From contig PDIP01000025.1 of the NCBI GenBank assembly GCA_002811645.1, forward strand, positions 1 to 64,000: 64,000 nt of DNA. Reading direction: 5' to 3'. Shown piece by piece: positions 46,133 to 55,100 of the stretch. The notes under the pieces were generated by a model. That model did no database searches and was not told the origin of the DNA. It saw only the letters and a list, made by a program, of their open reading frames with translations. The translations under genes were made by a program, and so were the position numbers. Within the stretch, counting starts at the first letter, position 1; every line of letters begins with the position of its first letter. The stretch is from Corallochytrium limacisporum. Its lineage: Eukaryota > Opisthokonta.

Positions 46133-46944
46133 CTCCTCTTCCCCCGCCGCCTGGGGTGATGTACCCTTCTTTTTTGGACTCCGTTCCTACAATAGCTTCT
46201 CTCGTTCGTTGCCGTCGTCAATATCGCTGCCGCTTTCTTTGAACCCTTCGACCTGGCTGCCCCATTCGGCGGATCTGCGATGTGAAAGAGTCTCCGGGCC
46301 GGGAAAGAGTGGTTCCCCCCCCCCCCGGGGCGTCTGAGTTTACGACTCGTATGTTTCGTTGCGGGAGATAAAATATTCTTGTCCGGTCTGTACTGAATAA
46401 CTTGCACAATTGTCAGAGGCTATGTTGATGTGCGGAAACGGTGTGCACAGACTCAGGGGACCGCAAACAGTATCCTATCGGTGGGTCCCGGTTTCATAAG
46501 GTCCCTTTGAATATGGAGGCTTGGTGCACCCACTAATCAATGCCACATATATTCAGTACCAACAACAGGCAGAGACTGGTAGGAGCATTCTTCGGGGGAT
46601 GAGGGCGGGCGGTGACGCGAATTCAACGAGGAAAACTGGATAGAGGAAGCGATTCGAAAGGGTCCCATCATCATCTGAGGGTGCACGTCGCACGTTCAGA
46701 AGAACAAGCTGTGCCACACGGTTTTGGCTGACGACCAGCACTTCCGCCTCACGGGTATCAGCTGATGATAATGGATGCGGTCATAGCTACCACCGAACTA
46801 TATGCCAAGAGCACACAAAGAGGTATGTAAGCTATTTCCAGTTTCGTAAGTGAATGCACAGGCAGCAAGGTCTCATGGACTTGAAGTTAACTGCACGAAT
46901 ATATTCGGAACGACAAGAGAGTCCCAAATCAAAGTGAAACAGAT

Positions 46945-48957
46945 ATGACATCAGAGGTCCATATCGACGTTCCCGCCTTCGCGGAAGAGCGGATCGCGTC
47001 TTCCAAGAAGAGACAGGATGAGCGAATGAAGATCACATACGAGGACGTGAATTTTGAAGTCTATCGGAAACTCGGCCGCAAGGAAAAGGCTCCCCCAGGA
47101 GTTACAGTTTCTGATGATGGCAAAGGCTACACCAGGAATATTTTGAAGAATATTAATGGTACCTTTGAACCTGGACGTCTGACAGCCATCATGGGTGCCT
47201 CTGGTGCGGGTAAGACAACTCTACTCAACGCTATTGCTGGCAACTTCACGACAGGTACACTGAAGGGCAAAGTGTCCGTTAATGGCAAAGAGTGCCATGC
47301 CAAAACGATGGCCAAGCTGAGTGGTTTCGTTTATCAGGAAGATCTTCTTCTAGACACACAGACTGTGCGGGAAGTTATTTATACAAGTGCTCGTCTGCGC
47401 CTGCCGAAAGCCTACTCTGACGAATTGGTAAGGGAACGGGTTGAGGACATTATTGATATGCTGCATCTGAGCAAGGTGGCAGATACATACATCGGAGACA
47501 CGTCCAAGAAAGGAATTTCGGGTGGTGAGAAGAAGCGTACCGCTGTGGCTGTTGAAATGATTACCAACCCAGCCATTCTGTACTTGGATGAACCAACCAG
47601 TGGTCTGGATACTTTCACAGCTTTCAGTGTGGTCAAGAATCTTCACGATTTGGCGGAAATGGGTCGCACAGTGGTTGCCACCATTCATCAGCCTTCCTCG
47701 GAAATCTTCTTCATGTTTGATGATGTTGTTCTTTTGGCCGATGGTGAGGTAATGTATCACGGTCCAGTGAGGAAGATTGTAGAGTACTTTGCCAAACGCG
47801 GCTATCCTACCCCTACGTATTCCAACCCGGCTGACTTTTTGTTTATGAAGGTGCTGAATACCACGGGCATTGAGGGAGTACAGCACGTTTTGGAGGCGGG
47901 ATCCGGCAGCAGCGCATCCGATGAGATTTCTAACGAGGACGACCAAAAGAAGTCGGAACACCTTCGCTATTCTGCCAGCTCGGAAGATCCCATTCTTCGC
48001 ATCAGGACACTTCTGGGATTGTGGCCCAGGAGTGAAGAGTATCAAGAACTGATGTTGAAGATGAATAAGAACAACGGCTCAGGACTTGGTTCTGCTTTGT
48101 TGAAGAGCAGCGCTGATATGTTCCTGCAGTTCAAGGTCCTTGCCGCTCGCAACTCTGCAAATGCGCTGAGAAATCCACTCATTGTGCGCGCTAAATTCGG
48201 ATCAACCATTTTCATTGCCTTGATTATGGGTCTCATCTATCTTGACATTGGTCTTGACCAGGAGAGTGTACAGGGGCGCCTGGGTTCTCTCTTCTTCATA
48301 GCTGTCAACTACGTCTTCAGTGCCGCTATCGGTACTGTCTCCGTGTTTGGCATGGAGCGGAAGGTCTTTGAGCGTGAGTATGCTGGCAATTTCTACGGCC
48401 TCACGTCTTACTTTGTCTCCAAGGTGGTAACAGAGCTGCCCTACTCTGTCATCTTCCCCATGATTGGTTCTGCCATTATGTACTGGATGATTGGCTACCA
48501 GGCGGACGCCGGCAAGTTCTTCATCTATACTTTGACCTTGATTTTATTGGCCAATGCTGGTGGTGCCATCGGTATCTTCGCCGGCTGTGCCTTTAGTGAT
48601 CTAGCTGTCGCGAATGCTATTCTACCCCTGATCATTTTGCCACTCATGATCTTCTCAGGCTTCTTTGTCAACGACGACAACATCCCGCCATACTTTGACT
48701 GGATCAAGTACCTGAGTCCCATGAAGTATGGATTCTCTGTGCTGGCACAGAATGAATTCGATGGGCTTGAGTTTGAGTGCGAACCGAATCAACCCTGTTT
48801 CGAGAACGGTCAGCAGGTAATCGATGCTTACAATCTGGCTGACGATGGTGGCATTGCCGAAAATCTCATCTACCTCACGTTGCTCTACATCGGACTGATG
48901 ATTTGCTCGTACTTTGCTCTGTATATGCTCGTCCGCAAGACCCGCAAGAACAAGTAA
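46945..48957 (+). CDS. ABCG-family half-transporter
   Basis: 670 residues with one nucleotide-binding domain followed by one membrane domain, the ABCG (White/Eye-pigment) half-transporter order. Walker A GASGAGKT (84-91), signature ISGGEKKR (191-198), Walker B ILYLDEP (211-217) with DEPTSGLD, and the H-loop ATIHQPSSEIF are intact. About six hydrophobic segments follow between ~410 and ~665, with the conserved extracellular loop before the last one containing cysteines (FECEPNQPCFENGQQ). ABCG half-transporters dimerise and move sterols, lipids or xenobiotics across the plasma or organelle membrane. Substrate cannot be determined. The N-terminus has no targeting signal. Followed on the same strand by the sphingomyelin-synthase-like gene. 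Confidence 0.95.
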   Translation: MTSEVHIDVPAFAEERIASSKKRQDERMKITYEDVNFEVYRKLGRKEKAPPGVTVSDDGKGYTRNILKNINGTFEPGRLTAIMGASGAGKTTLLNAIAGNFTTGTLKGKVSVNGKECHAKTMAKLSGFVYQEDLLLDTQTVREVIYTSARLRLPKAYSDELVRERVEDIIDMLHLSKVADTYIGDTSKKGISGGEKKRTAVAVEMITNPAILYLDEPTSGLDTFTAFSVVKNLHDLAEMGRTVVATIHQPSSEIFFMFDDVVLLADGEVMYHGPVRKIVEYFAKRGYPTPTYSNPADFLFMKVLNTTGIEGVQHVLEAGSGSSASDEISNEDDQKKSEHLRYSASSEDPILRIRTLLGLWPRSEEYQELMLKMNKNNGSGLGSALLKSSADMFLQFKVLAARNSANALRNPLIVRAKFGSTIFIALIMGLIYLDIGLDQESVQGRLGSLFFIAVNYVFSAAIGTVSVFGMERKVFEREYAGNFYGLTSYFVSKVVTELPYSVIFPMIGSAIMYWMIGYQADAGKFFIYTLTLILLANAGGAIGIFAGCAFSDLAVANAILPLIILPLMIFSGFFVNDDNIPPYFDWIKYLSPMKYGFSVLAQNEFDGLEFECEPNQPCFENGQQVIDAYNLADDGGIAENLIYLTLLYIGLMICSYFALYMLVRKTRKNK

Positions 48958-49473
48958 ATCTTGCATTTAGCACCCACTCATATTGTAGAACATGCATACA
49001 TCGTCCATATTACACCACATATTATATTGCCGTACCTACATCATTCAAGAGCCCGCTTTTTTTTCGGACTCTGTTTCTGTTTAACCCTTGACTGGGCTCA
49101 CAAGGGATCTACCTATTCGCCTGCTGACTCGCCCAGGTCACTGGGGTGATTACTGAATCTAAGGGGGGAGGGCTGTCAGAACTATCGAAGCGATGTGTGG
49201 AGCATTTGGAAGGGTCTCGAACGCGCCAAAGAGACCCAAAGCACCTGGGGAGTATTCCTGGCAGGTATATATGATAACACAAAGCTGTGTTACGCAATGG
49301 ACACTTTGGTGCATGGACGGTGGACTGTATTTTATGAAATAGTGAAGACAAGTCCACTGTGGGTCCTGTGTCAGACCTAGCGTTAGTGTTTGCGAAGGGC
49401 GACTTCAATGGGTGTGACATCATCTAAAAACCAACTTAGAACGGCTGCTTAAGAAAGCCATACACGTTATTCC
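48958..49473. other. Spacer between two plus-strand genes
   Basis: 516 bp between the ABCG and sphingomyelin-synthase-like genes. No gene or notable repeat; AT-rich just after the ABCG stop. Confidence 0.5.
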
Positions 49474-50259
49474 ATGGGTCATTCGATCATTGAAATGGGT
49501 CGTAGTAATATTGGAGACAGAAATCCAGCGGCTAAGGATGATAAACCGAGGTCTCTAGCCGCAACAGACTCAACGGAGCGATTTAGCTACCGTGTACTAG
49601 GCTTTGACATTGTCATGCTACTTACAGAACTTGCCTGTGAAAATTACATGGTTCAGGTGGTATCACGCACTCCGAGTACATCAGAAAAACCATTGTATGA
49701 TTATTATCGAGAGCAGTTTTTGGAGAATGATTGGGTGTACTGGTGGAGTCATGTTGGGTACGACTATCCCCAGGCAACATTTGACGAATGGCTAATCCTG
49801 TGGCTGATTGTCGGCTTTGCCCACGGTTTGGCGGGTATCTTGTTGATCCATCGCCAGGTGCGGTGCATTTGGATCACTCGATGGTTGCGTGTAATGACAT
49901 TCTGGTCTGTGATCCTTCCAAATCCACGGGAACATTGCGCGAGGAGACTGAAGGGAGAACCAAAGTTCTGGTCACCCATGGTCGGAGGGGCATGTAAGGA
50001 CCTGATATTTTCGGGCCACACTGTATTCTACACCATGTTCCTGGTCATGGGATACTGGTTGGCCCGACGATACGAACGTCAGACCCGGAGGTATGGTTGG
50101 CTCCTGTGGGTCTTGATGTTGAACATATTTGCACAGAGGTCCGTACGTGCGGTGACTGAGCGCATGCACTACAGTATTGATATGCTAGTCGGATTCTATG
50201 TCACCTTTTTGGTATGGAAGGTCGAGGAGCTATATTTCTGGCTCCCAAGTCCTTGGTGA
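49474..50259 (+). CDS. Sphingomyelin synthase-like (PAP2-type) membrane enzyme
   Basis: 261 residues with about five hydrophobic stretches. Sphingomyelin synthases transfer a phospho-head group from phosphatidylcholine to ceramide in Golgi or plasma membrane. Two family signatures are present: CKDLIFSGHT (Cys174 to Thr183) for the family's C-G-D-x3-S-G-H-T, and HYSIDMLVGFY (from His232) for H-Y-T-x-D-V-x3-Y. The presumed catalytic His182, His232 and Asp236 are all there. Differences: Lys replaces the Gly of CGD, Ser replaces Thr of HYT, and the protein is shorter (animal SMS have ~365-415 residues) with no SAM domain. A related head-group transferase (for example ethanolaminephosphorylceramide or inositol phosphorylceramide synthase-like) is possible. 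It ends 47 bp from the convergent PLD gene. Confidence 0.8.
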   Translation: MGHSIIEMGRSNIGDRNPAAKDDKPRSLAATDSTERFSYRVLGFDIVMLLTELACENYMVQVVSRTPSTSEKPLYDYYREQFLENDWVYWWSHVGYDYPQATFDEWLILWLIVGFAHGLAGILLIHRQVRCIWITRWLRVMTFWSVILPNPREHCARRLKGEPKFWSPMVGGACKDLIFSGHTVFYTMFLVMGYWLARRYERQTRRYGWLLWVLMLNIFAQRSVRAVTERMHYSIDMLVGFYVTFLVWKVEELYFWLPSPW

Positions 50260-50306
50260 TTCTATTACACTATGTTACATACGACTTCTACACCTAACTT
50301 ATCAAC

Positions 50307-53300
50307 TCATGTTGTGAGCAGATTCGGAATGGAGGGTACCTGTGAACCCATTACCCGAGCACCATATACATCAGGGAAACTCTCAAAGCCGTCACGGGGT
50401 CGGATATAGCCGTCCGGAGTCACCATAATAGGGTATGCCATGAGATGACCACTCATTGGTAAATCATCCTGAGATGCGAACGCGGCCAGATTCTTATCTG
50501 CGCATTCCTGAACGCGCCTCCTGCATTCTATCGAGCTGGGATCATCAAAGATAGGATCGTAGTGGCCAAGGTGCTCTGCAAACAGCGACCGACGAAATCC
50601 ACTAACGATCCCACGCGGCAAAGGTGCGTCCGGGTTGCCACAGCGCACAGTACGTTTCTCACTGTCCACCATCAGCGGTGGAAGCGTGTATCCTTTCTGT
50701 GAAGCGGCCACGGCCATCTCGGTGTCCCGGGTGCCTTCGAGACTTCGATTGTTGATGTTTGCGGAACCAATGAGCACGACTTCATCATCCACAATCATCA
50801 TCTTGGAGTGAACGTAGATTGGGGCGCGATTGGTGCGGGCCATCGCAGATCCGCCAGACTTTGAAGAGGCTTTTTGAACCTTACGACGAAGTGCGAAGCC
50901 TTTGCTAACATCTTCAAAACTTTGCTCGGGAGGGTTAACGTCAGCTCCTTCCTTCCAGGTGCGCGGCATGTCACGAACAAGTCGCTGTTCCTCATCGACT
51001 GGAAGCAAAGGTTGATGGGGTTGTTCTGGCTCCCGAGTCCCTAGAGCAAAGAATTTAAGATAGTCTGTGGGTTTCCTATCTGTGACTCCATGTTCCTCTA
51101 GAGCCTTACCAATCTGACTGTACATCATTGTCTGAGTCTTGTGCTGCCAATGCAAAATAACTTGCATGGCACCCGCGGTCGGATGGCCTTCTGGCCACAG
51201 CGGCATGACTACATAAGCACAAAATTCTTCTCCGCTGCGGATCTTTGATACACATTTTCGTGCAATTTCACCGGGCACAAGATTGTTTGCACCGCACTCT
51301 TGGTGACTGTCCCACAACTGACAGCTTCCCAAAAAGTATTGGTTCTCAACGAAAATGTATCGCTGTGCACGACGAATATGGTGAACGTATGCTCGACTAA
51401 TGGAGTCATCAATGAATCGGCCCTTCTTGAATGTGCCAAATTGATGCAGCTGACTTGGTTTTCGCTCAAAAATTGCGCTTCGTTCGTCAATGCTTCTCAA
51501 ATATTGCGCCCGCCAAGGGGCCCGAGATGGCGGCAGTACTTTCTGTGGAGGTCCGGAATCGTCAAAATGTGCATGCCTCGGTTCAGTCGAACGCATTCCG
51601 TTCGGCCGATCTTTCCTCATGGAACGCGAGGTTTTATGTACCGAATCGGGACTGTCGTCTGGCTCCTCTTCAATTGCAGAGGGAGGTTCACTCAGCGCTA
51701 AACCGTGAGCATGCTCCGGACAAATCTCGTGTTCCTTTATGGTCAGGAACTTCTTAGGGTCACTGATGTTTTTTAGGATGGCCGTCGGTCTGCGGCTGTC
51801 ACGGGTCCAGCGTTCATGGAAATTCTCCAACAGATCAAAGACGACCGGTCCTTCTACCCTCACGTGGATATCATGCCACGGCTCCCGAGGGCCATAAATC
51901 TTGTTCACTCCAGGAACCATATTCTGAATAAAGTCCTCAGCATGAACGTTATCGATGGTACTGAATAACTCATGGCCTGGAGAATCGTAGCGACCGTGAG
52001 TAAGGTCAATGCCACCTAGGAACGCGATGAAGCGACGTCGCTCTAAATCGGCGACATCCTTTTCTCCTCGCATGCGATCTCGCAGTTCCCGGAACCTTGT
52101 GTATATCTTGTCTCTTCTGCGTACATTTTCCATCTCGGTGGTTCGGAAGCTATCCCTCATCTTTTGAGAATCTAAGCTTGGCCGTTGTGGCCTCAAACTG
52201 TCCATGCCTGGGTCACGTTCATCCACCTCCGCTTCAGAGATCTCGAGCCCCGTTGATTGTGTACGAGACCTGGACCTCGAACGAGCTTGAGACTTTCTCG
52301 TTCCGTCTATTTCTGTCAAGGTGTTGCTTCGAACAAACTTTGGAGGTGCTCCTGACAGATCCACAGATCCTCGTGTCTGTTGTACATCCTCACTGACCTT
52401 CGCAACAATATCCCTAAACTTCGAAGTTCCCGTTCCCGACTTCATAGACTTCATTGCAGTCTTCCGTTGATCCTGTAAACTTGAACCCAGGGCCTCGATG
52501 GTCACTTTGGGAAGAACTAACTCGTCACCGCTGGGAATGGCGTCCACAATCACACACTTTTGGTGATGGGTGAAGGTGGTGTTGATTAGGAATCCAGATC
52601 CGAAGCCGACAGTTCGATCAGCGTGCCGTGTGGTCTTCTTCACGCGAACCTTTGTGCGTCTGAAGAATTTCTTGGTTTGTTCATCATGAGTGCCCATCAT
52701 ACCATCTGTCGATCGGATACCCATGTCAATGCTTGTCTGATCGTCCCATAGAAGCAAGCGGACATCCACTCCTTCAAAGTCTGCTTTGTGTTTCAAAATG
52801 TCTCCCAGTTTCATTTGTGGGTTCTCTTTGTAAAAATCAGGAATCTCCTGCTCGGCGCCAAGATCTATACTATCTCGCACAATTTGAAGATCGGTCCACA
52901 CTGCCCATCCTACGATGTAGATTACACGCTTTGCTCTGCAGATGGCTCTGAAAGTGTCATGCCACAGAGGAGCAGCCTTGTAAACCTCTCCACAGGCAAG
53001 GGGAATGTCAGGAAGCTGTCCTTCTTTCACATGCGCATCCTGATACGGAATCACTCGATTTCCATCACTCATCCCGAAGTATGCTTCGGGCACCTGAGGT
53101 TGATCGAGATGTGGCGTTTCATGCCAGTGCGCATACTTTACATCCAGGCAAATCTCACCAGCATAGTCACCTCCTGGAGTGCGAAGGTCAAACCAACCAG
53201 ATACCTCCCTCTGTTGCACCAATCTGTAAGCTGGTATGGCGACAGACCCAAGGAGTTGCATACCCACTAGATCCTTATCTTTCACCTGCACTAGGAGCTC

Positions 53301-53591
53301 TGAGGACTCTGCCAGTACGGGAAAGGAGAAGCGCTCGTTCCAAACTGGTGTCAGAGTGTTGGATTTGACACTGGTCTTAATTCTCCTTGTTCGTCCCACA
53401 TGCACTGTTACGTAGGGATCAGATGCGGCCCACTGACTTAACCATTTCGAGACTTTGGACTGGTTTTTCTGTCCGCTCCCTGGACTTGGTGTTTCACGCC
53501 GCTTGGGAGCAAAACAATACAGGGCGTCAGCAGCTGGAAGGTCACGCGCCTCCCGAACCACTACCACAATGCTTCCATGGAGCCAGACCAT
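50307..53591 (-). CDS. C2-domain phospholipase D (plant-type architecture)
   Basis: 1094 residues. PLD hydrolyses phosphatidylcholine to phosphatidic acid and choline. An N-terminal C2 domain (about 1-140: GSIVVVVREARDLPAAD, SDPYVTVHVG, NTLTPVWNERFSFPV) is followed by two HKD catalytic motifs: HHQKCVIVD near residue 340 and VHSKMMIVDDEVVLIGSANINNRS near residue 920. The first is preceded by TTFT, as in plant PLDs (T-x-x-THHQK). No PX or PH domain is seen. C2-type PLDs are the plant arrangement; animals and fungi typically use PX-PH. A long Ser/Arg-rich insertion (about 400-480) and another disordered block (about 640-730) lengthen the protein beyond the usual ~810-850 residues. It is convergent with the sphingomyelin-synthase-like gene. 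Confidence 0.94.
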   Translation of the reverse strand: MVWLHGSIVVVVREARDLPAADALYCFAPKRRETPSPGSGQKNQSKVSKWLSQWAASDPYVTVHVGRTRRIKTSVKSNTLTPVWNERFSFPVLAESSELLVQVKDKDLVGMQLLGSVAIPAYRLVQQREVSGWFDLRTPGGDYAGEICLDVKYAHWHETPHLDQPQVPEAYFGMSDGNRVIPYQDAHVKEGQLPDIPLACGEVYKAAPLWHDTFRAICRAKRVIYIVGWAVWTDLQIVRDSIDLGAEQEIPDFYKENPQMKLGDILKHKADFEGVDVRLLLWDDQTSIDMGIRSTDGMMGTHDEQTKKFFRRTKVRVKKTTRHADRTVGFGSGFLINTTFTHHQKCVIVDAIPSGDELVLPKVTIEALGSSLQDQRKTAMKSMKSGTGTSKFRDIVAKVSEDVQQTRGSVDLSGAPPKFVRSNTLTEIDGTRKSQARSRSRSRTQSTGLEISEAEVDERDPGMDSLRPQRPSLDSQKMRDSFRTTEMENVRRRDKIYTRFRELRDRMRGEKDVADLERRRFIAFLGGIDLTHGRYDSPGHELFSTIDNVHAEDFIQNMVPGVNKIYGPREPWHDIHVRVEGPVVFDLLENFHERWTRDSRRPTAILKNISDPKKFLTIKEHEICPEHAHGLALSEPPSAIEEEPDDSPDSVHKTSRSMRKDRPNGMRSTEPRHAHFDDSGPPQKVLPPSRAPWRAQYLRSIDERSAIFERKPSQLHQFGTFKKGRFIDDSISRAYVHHIRRAQRYIFVENQYFLGSCQLWDSHQECGANNLVPGEIARKCVSKIRSGEEFCAYVVMPLWPEGHPTAGAMQVILHWQHKTQTMMYSQIGKALEEHGVTDRKPTDYLKFFALGTREPEQPHQPLLPVDEEQRLVRDMPRTWKEGADVNPPEQSFEDVSKGFALRRKVQKASSKSGGSAMARTNRAPIYVHSKMMIVDDEVVLIGSANINNRSLEGTRDTEMAVAASQKGYTLPPLMVDSEKRTVRCGNPDAPLPRGIVSGFRRSLFAEHLGHYDPIFDDPSSIECRRRVQECADKNLAAFASQDDLPMSGHLMAYPIMVTPDGYIRPRDGFESFPDVYGARVMGSQVPSIPNLLTT

Positions 53592-55100
53592 TGTGAGTCT
53601 GTGCGGTGATTCTGCAGTAGATTTCTATCTATCGTAGTCACCTATAGGCTTTCCCTAGAAGTGGTGTTCATACTATTCAAACATTCATCCTATCGTCGTA
53701 GATCCTGGGATCCATTATGTACTAAATACCCGGAGTCATCCTGACCTAAGGCAGCAATGGTACCGGTAGCGATTTCACGGCGTACCTACAGGCCTTCTCA
53801 GAAACCCACAGGTCCCGCCAAGGAAAGTGAACGAAGGATCTACTTTCTTCTTGGGGGTTTTCGCAGCACCAGGGGTGGCTTCCAAAAACATATTTCAAAG
53901 GACTAAGCAAAATGCGATTAAGTTTTCAATATATTTACTACGCAATTCCGCTGACTTCTCAGCGACGCTGGGACCAAGCACACATACTTTCGAAGCCCGA
54001 CGAGGCTGCCACGAACGAAAAAGCACAGCGGCCTTGGAATGGACAGACCCGAACGTCGTCGGGACCGGGACAACCCGCTCCATTAGGTGAAACTAGGGGA
54101 GGGCGGCGGGGCAGATTTAATATTTTGGAAATATGGAACTAATTGATAGAACGAGAAAAATTCTCCTCACTCTGCTCCCCTATCAAACCCCCTCCCCTCC
54201 CCACCCTCCGCTATCCAAACCTTATCATCGTTTGTTTTCGCTTGCCCATCGTGTCCCTCTTCCTGCGGTCAGAGCCGCACTGAAAACCAGTGTAACGAAG
54301 CCTGTGGGCCAACAGCACCCAGCCCTGGACGGGATTGGTGATTGCCCAACGACCATGAACACTACGTTCGCGATGGGAATGCCTTCAGTTCTTGGTGCTG
54401 GAATGTATGGGTCTCATTTACGTACAATCCATCCCCTCCAACAGAAGTTCAGTCAGCAACAGGAATGATTTCGCAGGGCCAACGCCACTATCAGCGTTGC
54501 TTGCTTTCTCACTATCAGATCCAACTCTGTGTGCGATGCTTATGGCATGCCGACGACGTTCGGTGCCTGTCTCCGGCAGCATGGTCGCAGACAAAGCGGT
54601 AGAACATGCCAGCATCCATCAGATACTCTATGATGTAAGTATGCCTCGGACATGGTAGCACAAACTGGCTCTGGTGAGCATCATCCTTTCTGTGGAAAGG
54701 ATATTTTTGCTGTCCGCCCTTGTATCCCTTTCTCTTTTGGCCCCATAAAATTTTCTTTTCTTCTGACATTTCCTTTCGGCTATTAAGGCGCGGTCCCCGG
54801 CCCCCCCCGCTACGGCAGTACGGGAAGGGCCGGGTACCCCGTTCCCTTCGACTCTCTATGTGTCAGAAAAGGAAAGTAAAGCGAGGGAGGCTTTATTTAG
54901 GTACGGTAAGTCGAGGGTGAGTGCGGATCAGACAGGTCATAAGCTAACCAAAACGACACAGCGGCAACCCTTTGTCAGTGGTCATGGTAACACGGGACCA
55001 GAACAATACACATGTGGAGATTCATTTATGTTTTTCTTTTTAAAACCCTTGGAAATGCTTCGGAACAAACAATGAGATCGACTTGATCGTCCATGCAGAT
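53592..55100. other. Spacer upstream of the PLD gene
   Basis: 1.5 kb between two minus-strand genes. A pyrimidine-rich block at 54165-54215 (cccctcccctccccaccctcc) is the only notable feature. The open frame 54133-54468 has no recognisable domain. Confidence 0.5.

Larger units (their letters stand above)
41862..46944. other. 5 kb divergent spacer; possible unmodelled exons
   Basis: The largest gene-poor stretch. The first 900 bp may hold 5' exons of the two-repeat protein. It contains a GC inverted repeat at 43235-43262, palindromes at 46106-46132 and 46315-46330, and short TATG repeats near 44872. At 44513 a strong acceptor-like tract (ccatctgcttgcag) precedes 47 open codons ending in TGA at 44653, including TAIIVTVPEPLTAEILRKKF. 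I cannot assign that fragment to a family. No other gene is visible. Confidence 0.45.

Noticed and set aside
47350-48045. 231-codon minus-strand frame
   Set aside because: Lies wholly inside the ABCG gene on the opposite strand; the ABCG motifs show which strand is coding.
54133-54468. 111-codon open frame upstream of PLD
   Set aside because: No recognisable domain and no conserved-looking composition; in a spacer where such lengths arise by chance.
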